Origin: Elymus sibiricus
Taxonomy: Eukaryota > Streptophyta > Magnoliopsida > Poales > Poaceae
DNA: 64,000 bases
Reading direction: 5' to 3'
NCBI GenBank assembly: GCA_039707655.1
Contig: CM077665.1
Span: forward strand, 312,914,486-312,978,485
Shown here: piece by piece, positions 20,699-33,610 of the stretch
Layout: every line of letters starts with the position of its first letter
Numbering within the stretch: the first letter of the stretch is position 1
The notes under the pieces: model-generated
The model's input: only the letters and a program-made list of their open reading frames with translations
The model's database searches: none
What the model was told of the DNA's origin: nothing
Translations under genes and position numbers: made by a program

Positions 20699-21424
20699 AT
20701 GGCTGACCGAAAGTCTACAAATTGTTGTGTCTCTGCTATCGGCGAAGGAGGTACCGAGTATTATGGAAGAGTTGAAGCAATTTATGAACTTCTATTCTAT
20801 GGTGCAAACCCACCGAACGTCGTAGTCTTCAAATGTTATTGGTTCCAGCCGAAGGAGACTAGAAGGACTCATGAACATCTAGGGCTAGTCGAAATCAAAC
20901 AAAGCACCCATTTGGATGTTCCGGATGTCTATATTATGGCTCAACAGGCGACCCAAGTTTTCTATCTACCGTGGGCCTGCCAAACTGATCCAAATCTGAA
21001 TGGTTGGGATGTCGTTTATGAAGTGCCGCCACGTGTTAGACCACCTCCCCCCAATGAAGAGGATTATGAACCTCACATTAACCCAGACACATATGAAGGA
21101 GAATTCTTCCAAGAAACACGTCTTTCCAAAAAACGTTTCAAGAACCGCTCTACTTCACACCAGAACATTGAAGTAGACAGCGGCAGTGAATCCGAGCCTG
21201 AGCCGGAACAAGAAGAGCCGGAACAAGAAGAGGTTACTGTTGCGGATGACCTGTCAATGCTTGACCGATTACGTACAGGAGGCCTTCCACATGTTGATGC
21301 ATTTATTGATGATGATGATGAGCACGTCATTACTGATAGTGATGATGATGATGATGCATTTATTGACCCCGAAGCATATATAGACGATGATGATGCATTT
21401 ATTAATGATGACGATGAAGATTAA
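20699..21424 (+). pseudogene. CACTA transposase C-terminal fragment (DUF4216-like)
   Basis: The frame is open from 20501, but the part before about 20665 is repeat; the first Met in the conserved part is 20699. The stretch YYGRVEAIYELLF...VVVFKCYWFQP resembles DUF4216, found at the C-terminus of TNP2-type transposases, followed by SATQVFYLPW-type and TDPNLNGWDVV segments. The tail is rich in Asp and Glu with repeated DDDDAFI units. About 242 residues remain. The catalytic N-terminal two thirds are missing, so this is a remnant and not an active enzyme. Confidence 0.7.
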
Positions 21425-21570
21425 TATTATAGTTCATGCCAGGTATTCAATTATTATTATGTAAATATATATTATTAATTAGTTCATGTTAGGTATTCAA
21501 TTTTTTATTATGTTCATGATGATGATACACTTAAATTATACACATATTATTCATGTCAGGTATTCATTCT

Positions 21571-22330
21571 TTAACCTAGGATAGCTCTAAAATGACCTAT
21601 ACTTAGCATTTATTCCTCCAAAATGAATTTATATGCTTAGCTAGCTCAAAAATTACATAACAACCTTAATTAGCTCCAAAATGACCTATTTAACCTAGGA
21701 TAGCTCTAAAATGACCTATACTTAGCATTTATTCCTCCAAAATGACTTAATATGCTTAGGTAGCTCAAAAATGACATAATAACCTTAATTAGCTCCAAAA
21801 TGACCTATTTAACCTAGGATAGCTCTAAAATGACCTATACTTAGCATTTATTCCTCCAAAATGAATTTATATGCTTAGCTAGCTCAAAAATGACATAATA
21901 ACCTTAATTAGCTCAAAAATGGCCTATTTAACATATGATAGCTCTAAAATGACCTATACTTAGCATTTATTCCTCCAAAATGAATTTATATGCTTAGCTA
22001 GCTAAAAAATGGACCTATTTAACCTTGGATAGCTCTAAAATGACCTATTTAACCTAGGATAGCTCTAAAATGACCTATACTTAGCATTTATTCCTCCAAA
22101 ATGACTTAATATGCTTAGCTAGCTCAAAAATGACATAATATGCTTAAGAAATGACCTATTTAGCTCCAAAATGACTTAATATGCTTAATTAGCTCAAAAA
22201 TGGCATAATTACTTATGTTAGCACAAAAATGACCTATACTTAGCTTTTTTTAGTTCATTTATGATATACTTAGCATATTTAGGTCAAAAATGGCCTATTT
22301 ACCTAGGTTAGCTCTAAAATGACACAAGTA
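21571..22330 (+). repeat. 119-bp tandem repeat in the CACTA element
   Basis: Unit begins TTAACCTAGGATAGCTCTAA and recurs at 21571, 21690, 21809 and 21928, exactly 119 bp apart. Further copies near 22018 and 22048 are rearranged, then shorter degenerate units follow to about 22330. Within the unit the motif TAGCTCnAAAATGACCTA recurs, so it grew from smaller repeats. Confidence 0.88.
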
Positions 22331-22797
22331 AGCAATAAGAAGAAGAACAAGAAGAGGAGAAAAATTCTAGTCTTCTTCTTCTTCTTCTAGTCTTCTTCTT
22401 CTAACTTTCTTCTTTCTCATTTTACAGATTTGATTCACTTCACGGAAGCTTGCGTTCATGGAGTCCTTGTCCTTCCATTTTGTTTTGATTTTGTAGGATC
22501 AACAATGTGACACTTGCATATGTATGTATAGGTGAATGAAACTTGCATATGTATGGATGAGACTTGCATATGTTTTGATTTGGTATGTGTTGGATGATCA
22601 TATCCATATGGCTTGCATATTATTTGCATATGTGTTGTTTATTATGTGGTGGATGAGACATATTATGTGGTGGATAAGACATAATGTTTTGCCTTATTAT
22701 GTGATTCTGAATATATATATATATATGTGTGTGTTTGAATTTCTGTGAAAATGAATTGATATAAGAAAAAACAGAAAAAATAGTTGCTATATAGCCA
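22331..22797. other. CACTA interior, AT-rich noncoding
   Basis: Holds CTT-rich tracts, a TATATA/TGTG run (22712-22732) and repeated CTTGCATATGT-type words. No supported gene. Confidence 0.6.
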
Positions 22798-23297
22798 CTT
22801 TGCCGTCTGCTAGCAGACGGCAAAGAGGTTTGCCGTCTGTTAGCAGACGGCAAAGTGGGCACGTGGCAGCAGCCTGTGCAACCTGGGCTGGCCTATTTGG
22901 CCTCTTTGCCGTCTGCTGGCAGACAGCAAAGACCTTTGCTTCTTTGCCGTCTGCTGGCAGACGGCAAAGAGCCTGCGTTGGCCCAGCTGACGCATGACGT
23001 CAGCTGACGTCAGCTGCAGCTCTTTGCCGTCTGCTGGCAGACGGCAAAGAGCGCCGTTAGCCCCCTAACGGGGCTGGCACCTTTTGTCTGCCGTCCAGGT
23101 GCTTTGCCGTCTGCCAGCAGACGGCAAAGAGCTTTGCTTCTTTGCCGTCTGCCAGCAGACGGCAAAGAGGCCTTTGCCGGCAGCCGTTCAGCCGGAGTGT
23201 TGGCCGTCTGCTGGCAGACGGCAAAGGCTTTGCCGTCCGCAAAGTATGCCTTTGCCGCCTGCTATGGCAGACGGCAAAGCAGCTGATTCCTGTAGTG
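22798..23297 (+). repeat. CACTA right subterminal and terminal repeats
   Basis: About a dozen TTTGCCGTCTGC/GCAGACGGCAAAG units, mostly as palindromic pairs, lead to the terminal CAGGAATC-type end that closes the element with TGTAGTG. Confidence 0.88.
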
Positions 23298-23300
23298 TAC

Positions 23301-24095
23301 CTTACCCTTGGAGTTGTCTCCAAACGTTACGTACCTTCGTGGTCCATGGTTTGGTGTGATCTCTTCAAACATTTCTCTATCTCCGGTCATATGATCGGTA
23401 CATCCGCTATCGAGAATCCACTCTTTTCCTCCGGACATGTAATCCTTGAAGTTTGCCATGAGACTTAGATTCTTCATGATCTTCTCATACTCGATGTCGA
23501 ACAGCTCATCTTCATCATAGTAGCCATGTTCTACATTGTCATCATCAAGTGGGAAATCCTCGTCATAAAGAACAAGAGATTCGTTAGGATGGTGATCATG
23601 ACAATGTTCAAGTTTATGAATGCGAAGGGCCTCTATAATAATATTGTTGATAGTTGTGACATCTGCTTTAGCACGCATGAGGTCTCTAAGCTCAAATAGA
23701 CAATCATCAAACTTAGGATCACTAGGCGTCATTTTGTGGAAGGCAATAGTTTTATGAAGAATTTCATCAAGATTACTCAATGAATAACTTGGATATCGTT
23801 TCTCCAAGTCATTCCACAAAGTGTAAGCACATACAAAATTCTTCATTCGATTGAGCACATTTCTAGGCAAAGCTCTAACAATGAGATTGACAGTTCTAAG
23901 ATTGCATAGCATATCAACTTCCTCTTCGTGTGTGGGATGCAAAGGATCAATGGGAGGTACATAGGGGCACTTGACATATTTGCTCAATTGAAATTCATTA
24001 AACAGCTCAAGCATCAAGGTTTTCCATTGACTATAGTACTCTCCATCAAGGATAGGCACTCTACAACTCAAACTCCCTATACTAGACACATCCAT
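23301..24095 (-). pseudogene. Element C: gag and start of protease
   Basis: ATG at 24095 opens a UBN2-type gag (WKTLMLELF), an acidic stretch, and the protease motif WILDSGCTDHM. The frame is interrupted by the CACTA element about 45 residues after DSG and resumes below 19128. It matches B closely and, like B, has no CCHC zinc knuckle. Confidence 0.82.
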
Positions 24096-24135
24096 CTTCC
24101 TCCTCGGTGATTAAACCAAAGCAATGGAGACCAAA

Positions 24136-24147
24136 GCTCTGATACCA
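24136..24147 (-). other. Primer binding site of element C (initiator tRNA-Met)
   Basis: The minus strand reads TGGTATCAGAGC two bases from the LTR. Confidence 0.9.
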
Positions 24148-24149
24148 AT

Positions 24150-25686
24150 TGAGGGATCACTAGAAGAGTGTCTAGAGGGGGGGGGGTGAATAGACTACTA
24201 GCAGGAAATTAAAACCTAACCTTTTCCCAAGTTAATTGGTTGGCAGATTTTAACAGTTATAGCAAGTCTAGCAAGTCTAACAGCCCTACACATGCATGTC
24301 AACAAATATGGCAGCGGAAAGTAAAGACATTGCACATGAAGTAAAGAGTAGAGATATGGAGATCAAACGCAATTGGAGACGCAAGGATTTTTCCCGTGGT
24401 TCCGATAGGTGGTGCTATCGTACGTCCACGTTTATGGAGTCTTGAATCCACGGAGGGTAACGGTCGCGAGAGTCCACGGAGGGCTCCACTCATAAGGGTC
24501 CACGAAGTAGCAACCTTGACTATTCCATAACGGCTTCCGTCCACGAAGGACTAGCCTCACTATGGGTAGATCTTCACGAAGTAGGCGATCTCCTTGCCCT
24601 TACAAACTTCTTGGTTCAACTCCACAACACGAAGTAGGAGGCTCCCAAGCGACACCTAACCAATCTAGGAGGCACCACCCTCCAAAAGGTAATAGGCTCG
24701 GTAATGATGATGAACTCCTTGCTCTTGTGCTTCAAGATGATAGACTCCTCAACACACAATCACTCTCTCACAGATTTGGCTTGGTGGAAGAGATGGGATT
24801 GGTGGAAAGCAACTTGGGGAGGCTAGAAATCAAGATCCATATGGTTGGAGTGGAAGATCTTGACCTCAACACAAGGGTAGGTGTCTCTCTCTCAGAAAAC
24901 TGGATGGGGCAAGTATGGAATAGTTCTGAGTGCTTCTCTTTCGAGTTGGTGGTGGTGAAGGGGTATATATAGGCATCCCCAAAAATCCAACCGTTACACA
25001 CAAAATGACCAACTCGGTGACACCGATGTGTTAATCTCGGTGGTACCGAAGTGACCAAAAGGTGGCAACTTTTGAATCTCGGTGAGACCGATATAGGAAA
25101 CTCGGTTGCACCGATAAGGTGACCAACAGTCAGATTGACATTCTCGGTGACGCCGATCCAACAATCTCGGTGGTACCGATATTGTGATTTTGTGTAACAG
25201 AAAGTTGGCAACCTAAACTCGGTGGCACCAGAATGGAATCGGTTGCACCGAAGTGGCTAGGGTTTGGCTGAGTCTGTCTGAGTTTGGTAATCGGTGGCAC
25301 CGAGTGGGAAGTGTTGGTTGCACCGATTTTGAATATTTGGCTGTGGACAGACTTGTGGAAGAGCTTGTGGGTGTTTTTGGTGACTATCACTTGTGCACGT
25401 ATGAGCGTTTTGTTCACCAATCAAAACCTTACCCCCTTTTAATAGTATTGGCTTTCCTATGAACTCAAAGTGATTTCTCACAATTGTAAAATGTAGAGTC
25501 CTCTTGCTTGAAGCTTTGCCAATCCATATCCTTGCATCTTGGGGTATTTCCACAATCTTCACAATCCTTTTGCCAGCCCTCTCTGTGGACTATATCTGAA
25601 ATACACTAGGTAAAGGTGTTAGTCCAAGAGACAATGTATGTTGTCATGAATTATCAAAACCACCAAGGGAGCATATTGTGCTTTCA
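24150..25686 (-). repeat. 5' LTR of element C (1537 bp)
   Basis: Nearly identical to 12442-13977, with the same TG...CA ends, TATA box and inverted-repeat cluster (25010-25330). The right flank GAGAG is E1 LTR sequence. Confidence 0.9.
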
Positions 25687-26534
25687 GAGAGGTTGTCAAT
25701 CTCTCTGCGGTAAAAAGAAGGTTAGGTAGTGATAGATAGGAGAGATAGATCACTCAAGAACACAAAATAAAAAGGGCAAATATAAAGTGCAGCAATATAT
25801 TTTTGGGTTTTTGGTATAGTAGATCTGAAAACAAAGAGGCAAAAAGACAGATCGGAAAACAATATGTTGGAAAAGTAGACCCGGGGGCCGTAGGTTTCAC
25901 TAGTGGCTTCTCTCATGAGTATAGCACACGGTGGGTGAACAAATTATTGTTGGGCAATTGATAGAAGATCAAATAATCATGACAATATCCAAGGCAATGA
26001 TCATTATATAGGCATCACGTCCAAGATAAGTAGACCGACTCCTGCCTGCATCTACCATTATTACGCCACACACCGACCGCTATCCTGCATGCATCTAGTG
26101 TATTAAGTTCATGGAAAAACGGAGTAATGCAATAAGAACGATGACATGATGTAGACAAGATCTATTCATGTAGGACTAGACCCCATCTTGTTATCCTTAA
26201 TGGCAACAATGCATGCGTGCCTTGCTGCCCCTTCTGTCACTTGGAATGGACGCTGCAAGATCGAACCCATCACAAAGCACCTCTTCCAATGGCAAGAAAA
26301 ATCGATCTATTCGGCCTAACTAAACCAAAGATTCGAAGAAGAAATACGAGGCTATAAGTAATCATGCATATAAGAGATCAATGAAGACTCAAATAATATT
26401 CATGGATAGAAATTGATCATGAACTCGAAATTCATCAGATCCCAACAAACACACCGCAAAAGTTTACATCAAATAGATCTCCAAGAGACCATTGTATTGA
26501 GAATCAAAAGAGAGAGAGGAAGCCATCTAGCTAC
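25687..26534 (-). repeat. E1 left LTR, middle fragment
   Basis: Collinear with 39455-40196 of E2 and with the right LTR of E1. It continues at 35396 after the Angela-type element; GCTAC (26530-26534) is that element's target duplication. Confidence 0.88.
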
Positions 26535-28315
26535 TGTTGGGGAATGTTACATGGGAAACAAATTTTTTGCTACGCACACGCAAAATCTATCCATGGTGAT
26601 GAGCATCTACGAGAGGGAGAGTGGATCTACATACCCTTGTAGATCGCTAAGCGGGAAGCGTTAAGAAACGCGGTTGATGTAGTCGAACGTCTTCGCGATC
26701 CAAATCGCTAGTCAACCCGCGATCCAATCACGATCTAGTGCCGAACGGACGGCACCTCCGCGTTCAGCACACGTACAACTCGATGACGATCTCCGCCTTC
26801 TTGATCCAGCTAGAGGGGGCGGCGAGGTAGATGAGATCTCCAACAGCACGACGGCGTGGTGGTGGTGGTGGTGGAGTTATCCCGGCAGGGCTTCGCCTAA
26901 GCTTTACCGGAATCTATTTGGTGGAGGAACTAGAGAATAGAGAACTAGCACGTGGACTTGTGTCTTTGGGGGCTCTACTCCTCTAGTATATATAGGAGGG
27001 AGAGGGAGGAGCGAGCCTCCCTAGGGTTTCCCCTAGAGGTCGGCCAAACCAGGGCAAGGAGGAGTCCAATCCACTTCCTACTAGGAAGTGGATTCATATT
27101 AGGAAGGAGTCCTATTCCTTCCTATCTCCACCTTTTTTCCTCTTGGGCATATGGGCCCTTATGGGGTCGGTTCCCCAGCCCATTAGGGGCTGGTGCGCCA
27201 CCTCTTGGGCCCATGTGCCCCCCCGGGGTGGGTGGGCCCCACCCGGTGGACCCCCGGAACCCATTCGTCACTCCTGATACACTACCGAAAATACCCGAAA
27301 CTTTTCCGGAACCCAAATACCACGTTCCTATATATAAATCTTTACCTCCGGACCATTCCGGAGCTCCTCGTGATGTCCAGGATCTCATCCGGGACTCCGA
27401 ACAACCTTCGGTTACCAACACTTACATCTCAATACTACCAAAACGTCACCGAACGTTAAGTGTGCAGACCCTGCGGGTTTGAGAACTATGTAGACATGAC
27501 CGAGACACCTCTACGGTCAATAACCAATAGCGGGAACTGGATGCCCATATTGGTTCCTACATATTCTACGAAGATCTTTATCGGTTGAACCTCTATGTCA
27601 AGAATTCAGTTAATCTCGTATGCTGTTCCCTTTGTTCTTCGGTATGTTACTTGCCCGAGATTAGATCGTCGGTATCTCTATACCTAGTTCAATCTCGTTA
27701 CCGGCAAGTCTCTTTACTCGTTCCGTAATACAAGATCCCGTGGCTAACACTTTAGTCACTTTGCTTGCAAGGCTTATTGTGATGTTGTATTACCGAGTGG
27801 GCCCTGAGATACCTCTCTGTCACACGGAGTAACATATCCCAGTCTCGATCCATGTCAGCTCAACGGACACCCTTGGAGATACCTATAGAGCATCTTTATA
27901 GTCTCCCAGTTACGTTGCGACGCTTGATACACACAAGGTATTCCTCCGGTGTCAGTGAGTTACATGATCTCATGGTCATAGGAACACATACTTGACATGC
28001 AGAAAACTATAGCAATAAACTGACACGATCATATGGTACGTTTATAGTATGGGTCTTGTCCATCATATCATTATCCTAATGATGTGATCCCTTATCAAAT
28101 GACATCTCATGTCTATGGCTAGGAAACCTTGACCATCTTTGATCAACGAGCTAGTCCACTAGAGGCATACTAGGGACACAGTGTTGTCTATTTATCCACT
28201 CATGCAATTGAGTTTCCAATCAATACAACTATAGCATGGATAATAAACGATTATCATGAACAAGGAAATATAATAATAACCACTTTATTATTGCCTCTAG
28301 GGCATATTTCCAACA
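26535..28315 (-). repeat. Angela-type 3' LTR (1781 bp)
   Basis: On the minus strand it starts TGTTGGAAATATGCC (28315) and ends CATTCCCCAACA (26535). Confidence 0.92.
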
Positions 28316-28331
28316 GTCTCCCACTTGCACT
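28316..28331 (-). other. Angela-type polypurine tract
   Basis: The minus strand reads TGCAAGTGGGAGAC directly before the 3' LTR, the position of the plus-strand primer. Confidence 0.7.
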
Positions 28332-28365
28332 AGATTCAATAATCTAGCTCACATTACTATGTGAT

Positions 28366-31300
28366 TTACATTGTAATGAATCTAACACCCATACAGTTCT
28401 GGTGTTGATCATGTTTAGCCCTTGGAAGAGGTTTAGTCATTGGGTCTGCGACATTCAGATCCGTGTGCACTTTGCAAATATTTATGTCCTCCTCCTTGAT
28501 GTAATCGCGGATGGAATTGAAGCGTCGCTTTATGTGTCTGGTCCTCTTGTGAAACCTTGGTTCCTTGGCCAGAGCAATGGCACCATTGTTGTCACAGAAC
28601 AGAGTCGTTGGGTTTATTGCACTGGGCACTACTCCAAGATCTGTCATGAACTCCTTCATCCAGACACCTTCCTTCGCCGCCTCCGAGGCAGCGATGTACT
28701 CCGCTTCGCATGTAGAATCAGCTACCACGCTCTGCTTGGAACTGCACCAGCTTACCCCACCCCCATTGAGAATAAATACGTATCCGGTTTGAGACTTAGA
28801 GTCATCTGGATCAGTGTCAAAGCTTGCATCAACGTAACCCTTTATGACGAGCTCTTGATCACCTCCATAAACGAGAAACATGTCCTTAGTCCTTTTCAGG
28901 TACTTTAGGATATTCTTAACCGCCGTCCAGTGTTCCATTCCTGGATCACTTTGAAACCTTCCGGCCATACTTATGGCAAGGCTGACATCGGGTCTTGTGC
29001 ACAGCATTGCATACATGATAGAGCCTATGGCCGAAGCATAGGGGACGACACTCATCTTTTCTCTATCTTCTGCAGTCACTGGGCATTGAGTCTTACTCAA
29101 CTTCACACCTTGCAATACAGGCAAGAACCCCTTCTTGGACTAATCCATTTTGAACTTCTTCAAAACTTTGTCAAGGTATGTGCTCTGTGAAAGTCCTATT
29201 AAGCGTCTCGATCTATCTCTATAGATCTTGATGCCTAATATGAAAGCAGCTTCTCCCAGGTCCTTCATTGAAAAAATCTTGTTCAAATATTCCTTCACGC
29301 TTTCCAACATTTCTATATTGTTTCCAATCAGCAATATGTCATCCACATATAATATTAGAAACACTATAGAGCCCCCACTCACTTTCTTGTAAATACAAGC
29401 TTCTCCGTAAACTTCTATAAACCCGAACGCTTTGATCACCTCATCAAAGCGAAGATTCCAACTCCGAGATGCTTGCACCTGTCCATAAATGGATCGCTGG
29501 AGTTTGCAAACTTTGTCAGCATTCTCTGGATCGACAAAACCTTCTGGTTGCATCATATACAACTCTTCCTTAAGGAAACCGTTAAGGAACGCTGTTTTGA
29601 CATCCATGTGCCAAATTTCATAATCGAAAAAGGCAGCTATTGCTAACATGGTTCTGACGGACTTAAGCATCGCTACGGGTGAGAATGTCTCATCGTAGTC
29701 AACTCCTTGAACTTGTGAAAAACCCTTTGCCACAAGTCGAGCTTTATAGACGGTGATATTACCATTCGCGTCCGTCTTCTTCTTAAAGATCCATTTGTTC
29801 TGAATGGCCTTTCGCCCTTCAGGTAATACTTCCAAAGCCCATACTTTGTTTTCATACATGGATCCCATCTCGGATTTCATGGCCTCTAACCATTTCTCAC
29901 AATCCGGGCCCATCACCGCTTCTCCATAGCTCGTAGGTTCATTGTTGTCCAACAACATGACCTCTAAGACAGGATTGCCGTACCACTCAGGAGCAGTATG
30001 CGTCCTTGTCGACCTACGAGGTTCGATAGTAACTTGATCCGAAGCTTCATGATCATCATCATTAACTTCCTCTTCAACTGACGTAGGCTCCACAAAAACA
30101 ACTTTCTGCGCTGCGCTACTCTCTGGTTGAAACAAAGGTTCAACAACCTCATCAAGTTCTATCTTCCTCCCACTCAATTCTTTCGAGAGAAACTCTTTCT
30201 CCAGAAATGTTCCGTTTTTAGCGACAAGCACTTTGCCTTCGAATCTGAGATAGAAGGTATACCCAACTGTCTCTTTTGGGTATCCTATGAAGACGCATTT
30301 CTCCGCTTTGAGTTCCAGCTTTTCAGGCTGAAGCTTTTTGACATAAGCATCACATCCCCAAACTTTAAGAAACGACAACTTTGGCTTCTTGCCAAACCAC
30401 AGTTCATATCGCATCGTCTCAATGGATTTCGATGGTGTGCTATTTAAAGTGAATGCAGCTGTCTCTAATGCATAACCCCAAAACGATAGTGGCAAATCGG
30501 CAAGAGACATCATAGAACGCACCATATCCAATAAGGTTCGATTACGACGTTCAGACACACCATTACGCTGTGGTGTTCCAGGCGGTGTCAATTGTGAAAC
30601 AATTCCACATTGTCTTAAGCGACTGCCAAACTCATAACTCAGATATTCTCCTCCTCGATCATATCGCAAGAATTTAATCTTCTTGTTACGATGATTCTCA
30701 ACTTCACTCTGAAATTGCTTGAACTTTTCAAACGTTTCAGACTTATGTTTCATTAAGTAAATATATCCATATCTACTTAAGTCGTCGGTGAAGGTGAGAA
30801 AATAACGATATCCACCATGTGCCTCAATGCTCATCGGACCGCACACATCAGTATGTATGATTTCCAACAAGTCACTTGCCCGTTCCATTGTTCCAGAGAA
30901 CGGGGTCTTAGTCATCTTGCCCATGAGGCATGGTTCACATGTGTCAAGTGATTCAAAATCAAGTGATTCCAAAAGTCCATCAGCATGGAGCTTCTTCATG
31001 CGTTTTACACCAATATGACCTAAGCGGCAGTGCCACAAGAAATTGGTACTATCATTATCAACTCTACATCTTTTGGCATCAATGTTATGAACATGTGTAT
31101 CATCACTATCGAGATTCAATAAGAATAAACCCCTCACAATGGGTGCATGACCATAAAAGATATTACTCATATAAATAGAACAACCATTATTCTCTGATTT
31201 AAATGAGTAACCGTCTCGCAATAAACAAGATCCAGATATAAGGTTCATGCTCAACGCAGGCACTAAATAACAATTATTCAGGTTCATCACTAATCCCGAT

Positions 31301-32349
31301 GGTAATCGAAGAGCGAGCGTGCCGATGGCGATCACATCAACCTTGGAACCATTTCCCACGCGCATCGTCACTTCGTCCTTTGCCAGTCTCCATCTATTCC
31401 ATAGTTCCTGTTTTGAGTTACAAATGTGAGCAACCAAACCGGTATCAAATACCCAGGCACTACAACGAGAGTTGGTAAGGTACACATCAATAACATGTAT
31501 ATCATATATACCTTGTTTGGTGTTGGCCGCCTTCTTGTCGGCCAGATACTTGGGGCAGTTCCGCTTCCAGTGACCAGTTCCCTTGCAATGAAAGCACTCA
31601 GTTTCTGGCTTGGGTCCAGCCTTGGGTTTCTTCACGGGAGGGGCAACTGCTTTGCCACTCTTCTTGGAGTTACCCTTCTTGCCCTTGCCATTCTTCTTGA
31701 AACTAGTGGTTTTATTGACCATCAACACTTGATGCTCCTTCTGAATCTCAGACTCAGCGACTTTCAACATCGCAAACAGCTCGGCGACTGACTTGTTCAT
31801 CCCTTGCATGTTATAGTTCAACATGAAGCCTTTGTAGCTAGGTGGCAGTGTTTGAAGAACTCTGTCAGTGATCGCCTCTGGCGGGAGAACAATTCCCAAC
31901 TCCGCCAAACGGTTGGAATACCCAGACATTCTGAGCACATGTTCACTGACAGACCCGTTCTCCTCCATCTTGCAAGCATAGAACTTATTGGAGGTTTCAT
32001 ACCTCTCGATCCGGGCATTCTTCTCAAAGATAAACTTCAACTCCTGGAACATCTCATATGCTCCATGACGTTCAAAACGTCTTTGAAGTCCCGGTTCTAA
32101 GCCATACAGCATTGCACATTGAACTATTGAGTAATCATCAGAACGTGCCTGCCAGGCGTTCGCAACGTCTGCAGACTCTACTGGAGCGAGTGGTTCACCA
32201 AGCGGTGCATCAAGGACATAAGCCTTTTGGGAAGCCGTAAGGATAATCCTTAGATTACGGGCCCAGTCTACAAAGTTACTTCCATCATCTTTCAACTTAG
32301 CTTTCTCTAGGAACGCATTGAAATTCAGGGGTGCTACTGCGCGAGCCAT
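28366..32349 (-). pseudogene. Angela-type gag-pol polyprotein with one stop
   Basis: ATG 32349 (MARAVAPLNF) is preferred over an in-frame Met ten codons upstream because it opens the conserved gag. The frame spans 1328 codons, close to the roughly 1300 known for BARE1. Order: gag; CCHC zinc knuckle (CFHCKGTGHWKRNC, about residue 252); protease FDTGLVAH (about 302), where Leu follows DTG in place of the usual Ser or Ala; integrase zinc region (HCRLGH...CEPC); catalytic D in HTDVCGP (501), D in YDRGGEY (564) and E in VSERRNRT (near 600); RT with YVDD (about 1002); RNase H to the natural stop at 28366. TAG at 29142-29140 (codon 1070) cuts off the end of RT and all of RNase H. Everything else is in one frame. 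It would encode all enzymes for a Copia cycle but is inactive as read. Confidence 0.92.
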
Positions 32350-33597
32350 TGATCTACAACATAAATTTTGCAAAGACAACTTAGAATATTGTTCAAGATA
32401 ATGAGTTTAGTTAATCATATTACTTAAAAAAACTCCCACTCAAATTGACATCCCTCTGGTCATTCGAGTGTCACATGATCCAAATTCACCAACTCAAGTC
32501 CGATCATCACGTGAGATGAGGTGGTTTCAATGGTGAACATCTTCATGTTGATCATATCTACTATATGACTCATGTTCGACCTTTCGTTCTCTTGTGTTCC
32601 GAGGCCATGCCTGTACATGCTAGGCTCGTCAAGTTTAACCCGAGTGTTCCGCATGTGCAACACTGGCTTGCACCCGTTGTATGCGAACGTAGAGTCTATC
32701 ACACCCGATCATCACGTGGTGTCTCGAAACGACGAACTTTCGTAACGGTGCACACTCGGGGAGAACACAATTTTATCTTGAAATTTTAGTGAGGGGTCAC
32801 CTTATAATGCTACCGTCGTCCTAAGCAAAATAAGATGCATAAAAGGATTAACATCACATGCAAATCATAAGTGTCATGATATGGCCATGAACTTGTGCTT
32901 TTGATCTCCATCTCCAAAGCACCGGCATGATCTCCATCGTCACCGGCGACACCATGATCTCCATCATTTTGATCTCCATCAACGTGTCGCCATGAGGTTG
33001 TCGCGCCAACTGTTGCTTCTACGACTATTGCTAATTCATAGCGATAAATTAAAGCAAAAACGGCGAAAATAAATTAAAGACAACCCTATGGCTCCTGCCG
33101 GTTGCCGTACTCATCGACATGCAAGTCGTGATATTCTATACAAAACATGATCATCTCATACATCATATATATCTCATCATGTAATTGGCCATATCACATC
33201 ACAACATACCCTGCAAAAACAAGTTAGACGTCCTCTAATTGTTGTTGCATGTTTTACGTGGCTGCTACGGGTATCTAGCAAGAATGATTCTTACCTACGC
33301 AAAAACCACAACGGTGATACACAAATTGCTATTAAACCTTCTCAAGGACCGCCTTTGTTGAATCCGATCCAACTAAAGTGGGATAGACAGACACCCGCCA
33401 GCCATCTTTATGCAACAAAGTCACATGTCAGTTGATGGAACCAGTCTCTCGTAAGCGTACGAGTAAGGTTGGTCCGGGCCGCTTCATCCCACAATACCGC
33501 TGAATCAAGAAAAGACCAAGGGAGGAAGCAATCTGAGCATCAATGCTCACAAACTCCTTTGTGTTCTACTCGTGATCTCATCTAGGCATAGACCTAG
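32350..33597 (-). other. Angela-type 5' leader
   Basis: About 1.25 kb between primer site and gag start with no supported gene. Leaders of this length are normal for BARE1-like elements and are expected to hold packaging and dimerisation signals. Repeats of GATCTCCAT-type words occur near 32910-32980. Confidence 0.7.
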
Positions 33598-33610
33598 CTC
33601 ATGATGCCAC
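33598..33610 (-). other. Angela-type primer binding site
   Basis: The minus strand reads GTGGCATCATGAG beside the LTR, a diverged form of the initiator-tRNA-Met site TGGTATCAGAGC. Confidence 0.6.

Larger units (their letters stand above)
19129..23297 (+). mobile_element. CACTA (En/Spm-type) DNA transposon, non-autonomous, 4169 bp
   Basis: It starts CACTACTGGAATCAG and its other end read inward is CACTACAGGAATCAG. It is flanked by the 3-bp target duplication TAC (19126-19128 and 23298-23300); the uninterrupted target is visible in copy B near 11590. Many copies of TTTGCCGTCTGC and its inverse crowd both ends (19147-19410 and 22800-23280), as expected for transposase binding sites. Inside are an AAG microsatellite, a GACACC-type minisatellite, a fragment of transposase gene and a 119-bp tandem repeat. 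No DDE catalytic region is present, so it would depend on a relative. Confidence 0.93.
8222..25686 (-). mobile_element. Tandem Sirevirus (Maximus-like) Copia array inside the E1 LTR
   Basis: Minus-strand array. From right to left: 5' LTR (24150-25686), element C (internal, with a CACTA insertion), a shared LTR (12442-13977), element B (internal, truncated), and a fragment of a third copy A (8222-8627). The Sirevirus call rests on the Copia order gag-protease-integrase-RT-RNase H, many polypurine tracts of the AAGGGGGAG type before the 3' LTR, and repeated short palindromes upstream of the LTR TATA box; these are traits described for Sireviruses. The right flank begins GAGAG; the left flank and 3' LTR were deleted. 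Confidence 0.8.

Noticed and set aside
22798..23290. Repeated palindromic 30-mers suggestive of a CRISPR array
   Set aside because: These are subterminal transposase-binding repeats of the CACTA element, mirrored at its other end.
26952..27482. 176-codon plus-strand frame, repeated in part at 34028-34411
   Set aside because: Lies inside the Angela-type LTRs on the strand opposite the element; no motif and broken differently in the two LTRs.
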